From: Poriferisodalis sp965116715
Lineage (GTDB): Bacteria > Actinomycetota > Acidimicrobiia > Acidimicrobiales > Poriferisodalaceae
Direction: 5' to 3'
Assembly (NCBI GenBank): GCA_965116715.1
Contig: OZ220724.1
Coordinates: forward strand, 2,170,001 to 2,234,000
DNA length: 64,000 bases
This document shows positions 15,527 to 24,360 of the stretch, piece by piece (position 1 is the first letter of the stretch; every line of letters begins with the position of its first letter). Below the pieces are notes generated by a model. That model saw only the letters and a program-made list of their open reading frames with translations, did no database searches and was not told the origin of the DNA. Position numbers and translations under genes: made by a program.

Positions 15527-17845
15527 TCAGCCGCTCCACGACAGCAGCGAGACACGCTCCAGCGAGTCCAGCGAGATCGACTCGAGTGCCTTGTGCGATG
15601 CGAGGTAGAGCCGGTCGCCGACCACGGCACTGGCGGTCACCTGTGCCTGCCAATCGGTGTCGTACCAGCAGTAGCGCTCCCACGGGCCGGGTTCCTCGGT
15701 GCCGTCGGGGCGGACGATGATCTCGCGCGACTCGCGGCACTTGCGCAGCGGCGGGCTCGCGTGGCTGAAGCGTGCACGCTCGGTGAGCTGCGCGACTGCC
15801 GTGTCCAGTGCCACGGCGCCGAGGAACGGGGGCTCGCTGACGCTGTCGTCGAACGGGTACTGGTTCAGCGGCAGCACGGCGAGGTCGCTGGCCGGCCAGT
15901 GCAGGAAGGCGAGCGCGTTGAACTCCACCTGGCTGTGGCCGCCCGGGGCGGTCCACTGGGCGATGCGTTCGGGGCGGTCCAGGTCCGTAATGTCGAACAG
16001 CGACACCTGTGTGCCCACGGTGAAGCCCTCGTCGGTGGCCTCCTGGCCGACGCCGAGCAGCAGGTCGTCGCCGAGCGGGTGGAGGTATGCCGAGTAGCCC
16101 GTGATCTTCAGCTCGCCGCGTACCGCGGGCGCGATCGGCTCGGACAGGTCCAGCAGGTACAGCGGATCGACTTGGCGGAAGGTCACGACGGCGGCGATGT
16201 CGCCGAGATACCGCACCGCGTAGATCCGCTCCCCGATGCCGAGCCCGCCGACCCGGCCGACTTCGGACAGGCCGTCGTCGCCGGTGGCGAACACCGTCAC
16301 GAAGCTCTCGGACTCTGGGCCGCTCTCGGTGCGCCACGGCTGCCACGCCGGGGCGGTCGTGGTGGCAATCCGCAGATGGCCCTCGTGCTCAGACATCGAG
16401 TACTGGTTCAGCACAGTGCCGGTCACCGACGCCGAGCCGACGTAGGTGCTCGTCGCCCGACCGGCGATGTCGAACATGTGCACCTCGGTCTCGACGGGTG
16501 CGCCGTCGCCGGGCCCTGCCGGTTCGATACGCCAGTCGTGCCAGCGCGTCGTGGTCACATACAGGTGGTCGAGCGAGGCGTACACCGTGCTGCCGTCGGA
16601 CATGATCGAGCTGGTGTCCATCGCTCCGGCCAGCCCGCCGGCAGCGATGTCGATGGTGGTGACGCTGAGCGTGCCGGGGCCTGCGTAGTGCGCAGGTGCC
16701 CACACGCGGTCGCAATCTGCGAGGCGACCACCGTCAATGGCCTCGCCCGAGGCATCGCTGAGGGCATAGCGCGGCAGCCAGTCATCGACGGTCGTGCCCG
16801 CGATGAGGTCCTGATTCGCCCTGCTCGCCCGTTCCTGCGCGGCGAGATCGGCTGTCTCGGGGATGGCCCACGGAATCGCATGCGGGTGTGAGGTGGTGAC
16901 CAAGCGCAGGACGCCGTCGGTCAGGCGGGCACCGATGTAGTCGCCCTCGATGTCCAGATGTCTGGTGACCGTCGGCGTCGCCAAGTCCAGGTCGATCTCG
17001 AAGACGGCGGTCGTCGGCCCCCAGCGCGATGTCGGCCCGATGTCGGCAGCAGTGCCGCCCGGTTCGGTGAACGGCACGATGACGTCCCACTGCGGGGCGA
17101 ACACGAGCACACGGTCGCCGTGCAGCAGCAGATTCGAGATCCAGTGATCGTCGACCTCGACCGTGGCCGCCAGTTCCGGCACCGCGCCGGTCACATCGAC
17201 CACATGCACACGGTTCTCGCTTGCGACCACGACGCGCCGACCATCGGTCTTGAGCAGATGGGGCTCGTCGATGCCCCCTTCCTGCACGTTGGACGTGCTG
17301 TAGTCGACGCCCGGCTGCGGCGAGGCGAATCCGCCGTCGGCCGCCGCGTCATCGGCAGCCGCCTCGGCTTCGAGCAGCTCGCCGCCGAGTCCGAACTCGC
17401 CGCCCAAGCCCCAAGGGCCGACTACCTGAGCCGCATGCTCCTGCACATAGCTGAGCAACGCATCGCACTCGTCGAACCGATGCAGCGCCGCAGCCTCAGC
17501 CGCGTTCGCAGGAGTCTCTGCCCCAGCCCCCTCCGCACTGTCTTGTGCACTGTCCTGTGCCGATCCGTCCCCAGTCGGACCGTCTTCAGCGGCAGCGCCA
17601 TCACCGTCGTCGGCTCCAGCCGATGACGCGCCGGCGTCCCCAGGATCGGCAGCACCAGTCGCGGCCGTATCGGGTTCTGCATCGCCAGCGCTGGCGGCCG
17701 TCGTGGGTGCGGCGGTGTCGGGTGCTGGTTCGTCGGCGACGCTGTCACTCGGATCGCTGGCGCAGGCGGCGACCAGCAAGCTCACCGCAGCCAGCACCGC
17801 GAGCGCCCGCCAAGTCCTGTTGCAGTTCAGTCTCTTTGGCATCAC
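15527..17845 (-). CDS. Lipoprotein with C-terminal beta-propeller domain (Beta_propel family)
   Basis: The 772-residue protein begins with a lipoprotein signal (LAVLAAVSLLVAAC, cysteine near residue 28). A long Asp/Ala/Thr/Gly-rich low-complexity linker of about 90 residues follows. The globular part starts near FDECDALLSYVQEHA and contains the family segment STSNVQEGGIDEPHLLKTDG, then repeated beta-strand blades. I assign it to the secreted beta-propeller proteins distantly related to WD40. Molecular function is unknown. Two adjacent in-frame ATG codons are possible starts. Confidence 0.8.
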   Translation of the reverse strand: MMPKRLNCNRTWRALAVLAAVSLLVAACASDPSDSVADEPAPDTAAPTTAASAGDAEPDTAATGAADPGDAGASSAGADDGDGAAAEDGPTGDGSAQDSAQDSAEGAGAETPANAAEAAALHRFDECDALLSYVQEHAAQVVGPWGLGGEFGLGGELLEAEAAADDAAADGGFASPQPGVDYSTSNVQEGGIDEPHLLKTDGRRVVVASENRVHVVDVTGAVPELAATVEVDDHWISNLLLHGDRVLVFAPQWDVIVPFTEPGGTAADIGPTSRWGPTTAVFEIDLDLATPTVTRHLDIEGDYIGARLTDGVLRLVTTSHPHAIPWAIPETADLAAQERASRANQDLIAGTTVDDWLPRYALSDASGEAIDGGRLADCDRVWAPAHYAGPGTLSVTTIDIAAGGLAGAMDTSSIMSDGSTVYASLDHLYVTTTRWHDWRIEPAGPGDGAPVETEVHMFDIAGRATSTYVGSASVTGTVLNQYSMSEHEGHLRIATTTAPAWQPWRTESGPESESFVTVFATGDDGLSEVGRVGGLGIGERIYAVRYLGDIAAVVTFRQVDPLYLLDLSEPIAPAVRGELKITGYSAYLHPLGDDLLLGVGQEATDEGFTVGTQVSLFDITDLDRPERIAQWTAPGGHSQVEFNALAFLHWPASDLAVLPLNQYPFDDSVSEPPFLGAVALDTAVAQLTERARFSHASPPLRKCRESREIIVRPDGTEEPGPWERYCWYDTDWQAQVTASAVVGDRLYLASHKALESISLDSLERVSLLSWSG

Positions 17846-17951
17846 TACTCAGAGCGCTCGCGGCCCTCGAATGGTTCCACGCCCGACGTTACGTTGAAAT
17901 GACGATTCCTACATGACATCGACAGGCTCATGCGGCCGACGCGTTCTCGGC

Positions 17952-18491
17952 TTAACCGTTGTCGACCACCTCGTCGTCGGTGCTGTCTGGCAACGGGCGG
18001 ATCGCCTCAACGACTGTCTGGGCGCGGACAAGGACTGCATCGACGAGTCCGGTGAACTGATCGAGTTCTGCGCTGGTTGGCTCCATCAGGTCGGATGGGT
18101 AGTTGGCCTTGTTCCGGAGATCGCGGAGCTGATCAAGCTGCGCCCATTCACGCCGATCCACGAGTTCGGCTTCGAGCGCGTAGTCGACAGCAGCCGCATG
18201 AGCGCCTGGGCGATTCGCGAAACGGAGCCCGTTCGCCGATGCCGCAGCAGTGACGGCCAAGCGTGCCGCTTCGTGGAGACTCGAGATCACCGGAAGACGC
18301 AAATTGTCGTTGCGGCTGAGCCAGGCTGTGCTACGGAATTGCCGGGCCACGGCAAGCAGCCGACTCGCTTCGTCGCGGCGTACCTCGGCATCGCCTGGAG
18401 CGCGGCGCAGCGAGCTGCGCAGCAGAGCAGACAGAGGCGCCGGCCTGCTGTTCATGCGCCGGTGCTTCGGCGGCCCATGACCGGAACGCAC
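17952..18491 (-). CDS. HEPN-domain protein, partner of the adjacent nucleotidyltransferase
   Basis: This 179-residue all-helical protein has the HEPN motif region LRDLRNKANYPSDL near residues 120-133. The usual catalytic histidine of the RX4-6H motif is an asparagine here, as in a group of HEPN proteins, so RNase activity is uncertain. The reading frame overlaps the end of the MNT gene by 40 bp, and both run leftward. HEPN/MNT pairs are toxin-antitoxin systems in which the MNT protein inactivates the HEPN toxin. The true start may be downstream of the first Met because the first 30 residues look non-conserved. Confidence 0.6.
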   Translation of the reverse strand: MRSGHGPPKHRRMNSRPAPLSALLRSSLRRAPGDAEVRRDEASRLLAVARQFRSTAWLSRNDNLRLPVISSLHEAARLAVTAAASANGLRFANRPGAHAAAVDYALEAELVDRREWAQLDQLRDLRNKANYPSDLMEPTSAELDQFTGLVDAVLVRAQTVVEAIRPLPDSTDDEVVDNG

Positions 18492-19018
18492 CTCTCGCGT
18501 AGCGACGGGAGCCGCTCATGGTCGGGCGCGAGGACCATCTGGTCGACCGCCATGCCGAGTTGGGCCTCGATCTCAGCGCGTTGAGAAGCCAGGCTGAAGC
18601 GAGTGTGGGTGGGGCTCACGACGACGAGATCGAGATCGTGAGGCGGGTCGCCGAGTTCCCCATGGAATCGCGCCGCCCATGACCCGTGAATGAAGATGTC
18701 GTCGATTCCCTCCACGTTCTCATAGACGGTCCGGACAATATGAGGCACACCTGCCGCGTACGCAACGATTTGACGGAGCGCTCCCGTGAAGGGTGTGGGA
18801 GCCGGGTGAACGAGCTTGGCGTTGCCGACCCGCTCGTATTCCACGATGCCAGCGTCGGCCAGCCGACTGAGTTCTCTTGCAATGGTCGGCTGAGCCACGC
18901 CCAATCGCCTGGCAAGTTCGCGACCGCTGGCCGGCGAGTTGAAGAACACCTCGGCGAGGAGTCGCGCTTGGGTGCCCGACCTGAATACCGGAAGCAGGGC
19001 TGGCGCGACGGCAGGCAC
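18452..19018 (-). CDS. Winged-helix DNA-binding domain fused to an MNT-type nucleotidyltransferase
   Basis: The first 75 residues form a MarR/ArsR-like winged helix: SGRELARRLGVAQPTIARELSRL, given here only in part, is the recognition region, followed by the wing around YERVGNAKLV. The second half has the minimal nucleotidyltransferase signature GSWAARFHGEL...DLDLVVV, with the DxD metal-binding aspartates near residues 127-129. A TATAGT hexamer at 19026-19031 (minus strand) lies 7 bp before the GTG start, which would give a leaderless mRNA. With the overlapping HEPN gene this looks like a self-regulated toxin-antitoxin unit. Confidence 0.7.
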   Translation of the reverse strand: MPAVAPALLPVFRSGTQARLLAEVFFNSPASGRELARRLGVAQPTIARELSRLADAGIVEYERVGNAKLVHPAPTPFTGALRQIVAYAAGVPHIVRTVYENVEGIDDIFIHGSWAARFHGELGDPPHDLDLVVVSPTHTRFSLASQRAEIEAQLGMAVDQMVLAPDHERLPSLRERCVPVMGRRSTGA

Positions 19019-19251
19019 GCACTTAACTATACGCGTTCCTAGTCAAATGAACAGTAATGAGTACCACATACGCGTGCAGCCGCACAGCGCAGAACGGGGG
19101 CGGTGGTGCCGTCGCAGGTTCGGCGAGGGACGGGACCGCCCGCGCTACCGGCGTAGCTCTGACCACCGGCCGGATCCCGTCCTGTTGACACGTCGTGTGT
19201 GCCGTTCACAGCGTAGCTCTGGGGAGCAAGATCGGCCGACAGAATTACAGA

Positions 19252-20466
19252 TCAGCCGTCGTCGGTGAGGTCGTCGTAGAGACCGTTGCGGCCGAGGCGC
19301 ACCAGCAGTTCCTCGGTGCTCCAGGGCAGCATCGTGGCCCCGCAGCGGGCGTCCCGGTAGTGCTGCTCGAGCCGCCCGGGCCGCAGCAGCGACCGGCCGC
19401 CGCATGTGCGCAGCGCCAGCGATGCCATCTCGGGGGCGCTCTCCATGGTGGTGACCGTCGCCACGTGCGCCCGCCGCAGCTCTTCGGGGCTGGGATCGGC
19501 ACGCAGTTCGCTCAAGACCCGGTAGGTCAGCGATTGCGCCCGGTCGTAGATGAGCTGCATCTGGGCCCAGCCGGTCTGCTTGATCGGGTGGTCGCGTGAC
19601 GCCTTCACCCCGGACTCGCCTCGCAGGTACGTGCGGGTGGCGTCGAGGATGGCCCGCATCAGCCCCAGATAGCTGAACGTCAGGCTCATGTAGAACTGGG
19701 GGAAGCGGGCCACCATCGCGTTGAACATGCCCGGCGGCAGCACCTCGTTGCGGGCGGGCACGAACACGTCGTCCATCACCAGCGTGCGGGAATCAGTACC
19801 GCGCATGCCGATCGGGTCCCAGTCGCCGACGATCTCGGCGCCGTCGCCGGCGGCGGGCACGCCGAGCAGGCGGATGTGGGGGTCACCCTCCACCACCGCC
19901 AGCACGTTGTGGACATGAGCAGCGCCGCTCAGCGAGGCGAAGATCTTGCGCCCGGTCACGCGATAGCCGCCCTCGGTGGGCACCGCGACCGTGCTGAAGC
20001 CCGATCGGGCACCCGGCGCCTGGCCCTCGGAGAACGGCTGGGAGTGGATGACGCGGCCGTGCACCATGCCCTCCCACATGTGCGGACGGGTCTCGGCAAG
20101 GTGCGCGGCCATGGAGCCGTCGGGATCCAGCTCGCGCCCGCGCTCGCCGGCCAGCAATGCCTCGGCGATCGGGCCCGACAGCAGCGCCGTGGCCGTGTGC
20201 ATGTTGAACGTCAGCGCCGTGGTGGCGCAGTGGCGACCCATCTCCTCGGCCACCAGCGCATACCCGACAAAGTCAGCGCCCAGCCCGCCGACCTCTGTGG
20301 GCACGCACAGGCCCAGGAACCCGGCATCGGCAAGGTCGGCCCAGTTCTCGTGCGGGAAGCTCGCTTCCCGGTCGTAGGTGGGCGCGCGCTCGGCGAAAGC
20401 CGGGCCCAGCTCGGCCATCCTGGCCACCAGCTCGGCGCGCTCGGGCGTCAGCACCTGTTCATTCAT
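19252..20466 (-). CDS. Acyl-CoA dehydrogenase family protein
   Basis: The 404-residue flavoprotein has the acyl-CoA dehydrogenase fold: helical N-terminus with GFLGLCVPTEVGGLGADF, a middle beta domain with YRVTGRKIFASLSGAAHVH, and a helical C-terminus containing KQTGWAQMQLIYDRAQSL. The typical catalytic glutamate position near the C-terminus is not obvious, so it may belong to the subgroup acting on unusual substrates (HpaC/DszC-like). Its start overlaps the stop of the 5-oxoprolinase gene by 8 bp, so the two are coupled. Between its stop and the MNT gene promoter lie about 230 bp with nothing recognised. Confidence 0.8.
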   Translation of the reverse strand: MNEQVLTPERAELVARMAELGPAFAERAPTYDREASFPHENWADLADAGFLGLCVPTEVGGLGADFVGYALVAEEMGRHCATTALTFNMHTATALLSGPIAEALLAGERGRELDPDGSMAAHLAETRPHMWEGMVHGRVIHSQPFSEGQAPGARSGFSTVAVPTEGGYRVTGRKIFASLSGAAHVHNVLAVVEGDPHIRLLGVPAAGDGAEIVGDWDPIGMRGTDSRTLVMDDVFVPARNEVLPPGMFNAMVARFPQFYMSLTFSYLGLMRAILDATRTYLRGESGVKASRDHPIKQTGWAQMQLIYDRAQSLTYRVLSELRADPSPEELRRAHVATVTTMESAPEMASLALRTCGGRSLLRPGRLEQHYRDARCGATMLPWSTEELLVRLGRNGLYDDLTDDG

Positions 20467-23400
20467 CGCTCACACCATTCCTGTCGGGAGACGAAACTGC
20501 GCCGTTGTCACGCGGCGGTCCATAGCCGCCCCCTCCGGGCGTGTGGATCTCCATCACGTCACCTGCGGCGACTTCGACCCGGGCACAGCCGGCCAGCTCG
20601 GTGACTGTGCCGTCGGCTCGCAGGAGCAGGTTGCGGCCTCGCGATCCCTCTTCCCCGCCGGCAGCTCCGAACGGGGCGATCCGCCTGCAGCTCGACAGCA
20701 GGTTGGCGGTCATCGGCTCGCCGAAGCGAAGGCACCGCACGACGCCGTCGCCCCCGTTGTTCGCACCCCGGCCGCCCGAGCCTCGACGCACCTCGAATCG
20801 CTCCAGCAGCACGGGATGGCGCTGCTCGAGGATCTCGGGGTCGGTCAGGCGGGTGTTGGTCATGTGGGTGTGCACCGCATCGGCGCCGGGGCGGCGTGCC
20901 GTCGCACCCGCTCCCCCGCAGATCGTCTCGTAGTACTGGTGCTCGGCGTTGCCCCAGATGAAGTTGTTCATGGTGCCCTGCGACGCCGCCACCACCCCGA
21001 ACGCGCCGAACAGCGCGTCGGTGATCTGCTGGGAGGTCTCCACGTTGCCGGCGATGACCGCGGCGGGCGGGTGAGGCGACAGCATCGAGGGATCGGGCAC
21101 CACCAGCTCGAGCGGGCGCAGGCAGCCGGCGTTCAGCGGGATGGCGTCGTCAACCATGCAGCGAAACACGTACAGCACCGCAGAGCGGCACACCGCAACC
21201 GGGGCGTTGAAGTTGCCCGGATGCTGACCGCTGGTGCCGGCGAAGTCGACGACCGCACTGCGCCGGTCGGCATCCACCGAGATTCGCACGCAGATCACGC
21301 TGCCGTCGTCCAGCTCCATCCGGTAGCTGCCGTCGTCGAGCGCATCGATGACCCGGCGAACCATCTCCTCGGCGTTGTCGGCGACATGCCCCATGTAGGC
21401 ATGGACGACGTCGAGGCCGTAGTACTCGACGATGCGGGCCAGCTCGACGGCACCCCGCTCGCACGCAGCCACCTGGGCACGCAGGTCGGCGATGTTCTGG
21501 TCGGGGTTTCGAGCGGGCCACGGACCGCTGGCGAGCACATCGCGAACCGTGTCTTCGAGAAAACGCCCCCCGGTCACAATCTGGAGGTTGTCGAGTACCA
21601 GCCCCTCCTCGTCGATGGTGGTCGAGTCGGCCGGCGCCGAACCCGGCACGCAGCCGCCGATGTCGGCGTGATGACCGCGGGAGGCCACATAGAAGATGCG
21701 CTCGGTGCCAGAGGCGTCGAACACTGGCCGCACCACGGTTACGTCCGGTAGGTGCGTGCCGCCGTTGTAGGGATTGTTGAGCACGAACACGTCACCGGGC
21801 GACATGTGGGGGTTCTGTTCGATGACCGTGCGGATGGATTCGCTCATCGAGCCGAGATGCACCGGCAGGTGCGGTGCGTTGGCGACGAGCTCGCCGGAGA
21901 GGTCGAACAGCGCGCAGCTGAAGTCGCGCCGCTCCTTGATGTTCACCGACACGGCGGTGTGCTCGAGCACCACCCCCATCTGCTCGGCGATGTTCATGAA
22001 CAGGTTGTTGAAGATCTCGAGCTGCACCGGATCGACGCTGGTGCCGATGGCCACACGTGAGGGTCGGGCTACCACGCGATCCAGCACCAGATCGCCGCGG
22101 TCGGTGATGGTGCCCTGCCAGCCGGGCTCGATCACCGTGGTGGCGTTCGGTTCCACCACCACCGCCGGCCCTGCCACCACCGTGCCGGGCGCCATGGCGG
22201 TGCGGTCCCAGAACGGCGTGTCGTAGCGCTCGCAGGTCGGCTGCGCCTCGCCATCGGCCGATGCAGCCCCGTTCGGTGCTGCGCTCGCGGTTGAGCCCAT
22301 ATAGGTCGGATGCGTGGCGAGCAACGGCTCACGGTCACCGGTCGGCGTTGCGGCCGGCGGCGGATCGACGGCTTGGCCGCGGGCCTCGATATGCAGCGCA
22401 TCCACCACGAGTGCCGTCGCGGAGTTCGCCGCTGTGGGTGGGCTGAAGCCGAACCTCGTCCGGTGCGCGAGCTCGAACGCAGCGGCCACCTCATCCGCTG
22501 TGCTTGCCTGCGCCGCCCCAATGGCGGCCGTGCTTGCCTGCGCCGCCCCAATGGCGGCCGTGCCCAATGGCACCTCCAGCGAGGTGTCCGAGCCCCGGTA
22601 CCGGACGGCGAGGCGGCCATGCACCTCGATCCGATCGGGCGACACACCGGCGGCAGCCACGGCGTCGACGGCGCCGGGAGCCGCAGCGGCCAGTCGCCGG
22701 TGCAGCTCGTCAATGAGCGCCGCATCGAGGGGGGCTTCGACCGGCTCGGCGCGCAGGTCGGTGACGTCGGCCAGCCCGATCCCGAGTGCCGAGAGCACGC
22801 CTGCATGCGGGTGGATGAGGACGGTGGTGATGCCGAGCCGGTCGGCGACCCGGCAGGCGTGCTGGCCGCCGGCGCCGCCGAAGCACACCAGCGTGTACGC
22901 CGTGATGTCGTGACCCCGCTCGGTGCTGATCTTGCGAATGGCGTTGGCCATGTTCTCGGCGGCGATCTCGCCGTAACCGAACGCCACTTCAGCGACGGTG
23001 CGTCGCACGCCGCTGGCATCGGCGATCCGGTCGGCCAGTTCGGCGATACCGCGGGCGGCAGCTTCGGCGTCGAGCGGTTGATCGCCGTCGGCGCCGAAGA
23101 CTGCCGGGAAGTACTCGGGTCGTATGACGCCCAGCACCGCATTGGCATCGGTGAGCGCGAGCGGGCCGTCGTTGCCGTAGCAGACCGGTCCGGGATCGGC
23201 GCCGGCAGATTCGGGGCCGACACGCAAACGGCTGCCGTCAAAGGTGAGCAGCGACCCCCCACCCGCAGCGACGGTGTGCATATCGATGATGGGGGTGCGG
23301 ACCCGGATGCCTGCGACCTCGGTCTCGTTCGCCCGCTCGAACTCCCCGGCGAAATGTGAGACGTCAGTCGACGTGCCGCCCATGTCGAAGCCGATGAGCC

Positions 23401-24316
23401 GCTCGAAGCCGGCTGCCTGGGCGGTGCGGGCCATGCCGACGACGCCGCCGGCAGGTCCCGACAGCAGCGCGTCTCGCCCGGTGAAACGCCGGGCATCGGC
23501 CAGACCGCCGTTGGACTGCATGAATTGCAGCTGCGGACCGGCCGAAGAGGCTGCGCTGCCGTCACATTGCGCAGCGTCACTGTTGCTGATGCTCGATGCC
23601 CCGGCGTCGACGGTGCCGATTCTGGACGCCACGGCATCGACGTAGTTGCGCAGGATTGGCGACAGGTAGGCGTCGGCCACGGTGGTGTCGCCGCGAGGAA
23701 CGATCTTGACCAGCGGGTCCACCTCGTGGCTCACCGAGACCTGCGCGAAGCCGATCTCGCGGGCCGCCGCAGCCAGCGCTGCCTCGTGGTCGATGTGCCG
23801 GTAGCCGTGCACCAGCACGATGGCGACGGCTTCCATGCCGCGCTCACGTGCCGCAGCCATACCGGCGGAGGCCGACTCCAGATCCAATGGGCACAGCACG
23901 GTGCCGTCGGCCGCAATGCGCTCGTTGACCTCGAGCACTTCGCTGTAGAGCATCTCGGGCAGCACGATGTCCAGCTTGAACAGGTGCGGGCGAGTCTGGT
24001 AGCCGATGCGCAGCACATCGCCGAAACCGGCCGTCGTGACGAACAGGGTCGGCACGCCCCGGCGCTGCAGCAGGGCGTTGGTGGCCACCGTGGTGCCCAT
24101 CTTCACGGACCTGATGCGATCAGGCGGCAGCGGCTCGCCACGAGGCACGTCGAGCAGGTCGGCAATCGCCGTCGTGGCGGCGTCGTCGTAACGGCGCGGA
24201 TCCTCGCTCAGCAGCTTGTGGGTGACGAGGCTGCCGTCGGGCCTGCGAGCGACGACATCGGTGAACGTGCCGCCGCGGTCCACCCAGAAGTCCCAGCGAC
24301 CCGGCGCGGAATCCAT
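20459..24316 (-). CDS. 5-oxoprolinase / hydantoinase, fused A and B subunits
   Basis: The 1285-residue protein joins HyuA and HyuB in one chain, as in the OXP1-type 5-oxoprolinases that hydrolyse 5-oxo-L-proline or hydantoins using ATP. The A half begins WVDRGGTFTDVVARR and carries the ASKHA phosphate motif GFDMGGTSTDVS near residue 310. The B half begins near residue 780 with VQLEIFNNLFMNIAEQMG and includes HLPDVTVVRPVF and GHHADIGG. Substrate specificity cannot be fixed. A perfect 30-bp tandem duplication at 22501-22560 adds a repeated AAIGAAQAST segment in the linker before the end of HyuA. Confidence 0.88.
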   Translation of the reverse strand: MDSAPGRWDFWVDRGGTFTDVVARRPDGSLVTHKLLSEDPRRYDDAATTAIADLLDVPRGEPLPPDRIRSVKMGTTVATNALLQRRGVPTLFVTTAGFGDVLRIGYQTRPHLFKLDIVLPEMLYSEVLEVNERIAADGTVLCPLDLESASAGMAAARERGMEAVAIVLVHGYRHIDHEAALAAAAREIGFAQVSVSHEVDPLVKIVPRGDTTVADAYLSPILRNYVDAVASRIGTVDAGASSISNSDAAQCDGSAASSAGPQLQFMQSNGGLADARRFTGRDALLSGPAGGVVGMARTAQAAGFERLIGFDMGGTSTDVSHFAGEFERANETEVAGIRVRTPIIDMHTVAAGGGSLLTFDGSRLRVGPESAGADPGPVCYGNDGPLALTDANAVLGVIRPEYFPAVFGADGDQPLDAEAAARGIAELADRIADASGVRRTVAEVAFGYGEIAAENMANAIRKISTERGHDITAYTLVCFGGAGGQHACRVADRLGITTVLIHPHAGVLSALGIGLADVTDLRAEPVEAPLDAALIDELHRRLAAAAPGAVDAVAAAGVSPDRIEVHGRLAVRYRGSDTSLEVPLGTAAIGAAQASTAAIGAAQASTADEVAAAFELAHRTRFGFSPPTAANSATALVVDALHIEARGQAVDPPPAATPTGDREPLLATHPTYMGSTASAAPNGAASADGEAQPTCERYDTPFWDRTAMAPGTVVAGPAVVVEPNATTVIEPGWQGTITDRGDLVLDRVVARPSRVAIGTSVDPVQLEIFNNLFMNIAEQMGVVLEHTAVSVNIKERRDFSCALFDLSGELVANAPHLPVHLGSMSESIRTVIEQNPHMSPGDVFVLNNPYNGGTHLPDVTVVRPVFDASGTERIFYVASRGHHADIGGCVPGSAPADSTTIDEEGLVLDNLQIVTGGRFLEDTVRDVLASGPWPARNPDQNIADLRAQVAACERGAVELARIVEYYGLDVVHAYMGHVADNAEEMVRRVIDALDDGSYRMELDDGSVICVRISVDADRRSAVVDFAGTSGQHPGNFNAPVAVCRSAVLYVFRCMVDDAIPLNAGCLRPLELVVPDPSMLSPHPPAAVIAGNVETSQQITDALFGAFGVVAASQGTMNNFIWGNAEHQYYETICGGAGATARRPGADAVHTHMTNTRLTDPEILEQRHPVLLERFEVRRGSGGRGANNGGDGVVRCLRFGEPMTANLLSSCRRIAPFGAAGGEEGSRGRNLLLRADGTVTELAGCARVEVAAGDVMEIHTPGGGGYGPPRDNGAVSSPDRNGVSDE
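22501..22560. repeat. Perfect 30-bp tandem duplication within the 5-oxoprolinase gene
   Basis: Two identical 30-bp units occupy 22501-22530 and 22531-22560. The length keeps the frame and duplicates the ten-residue segment AAIGAAQAST, which lies in an Ala-rich linker. It looks like recent replication slippage. Confidence 0.9.
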
Positions 24317-24360
24317 GCCGTGAGCCTAGGAACCGCAGTATCGGTTAGATCAGCAGTCAG

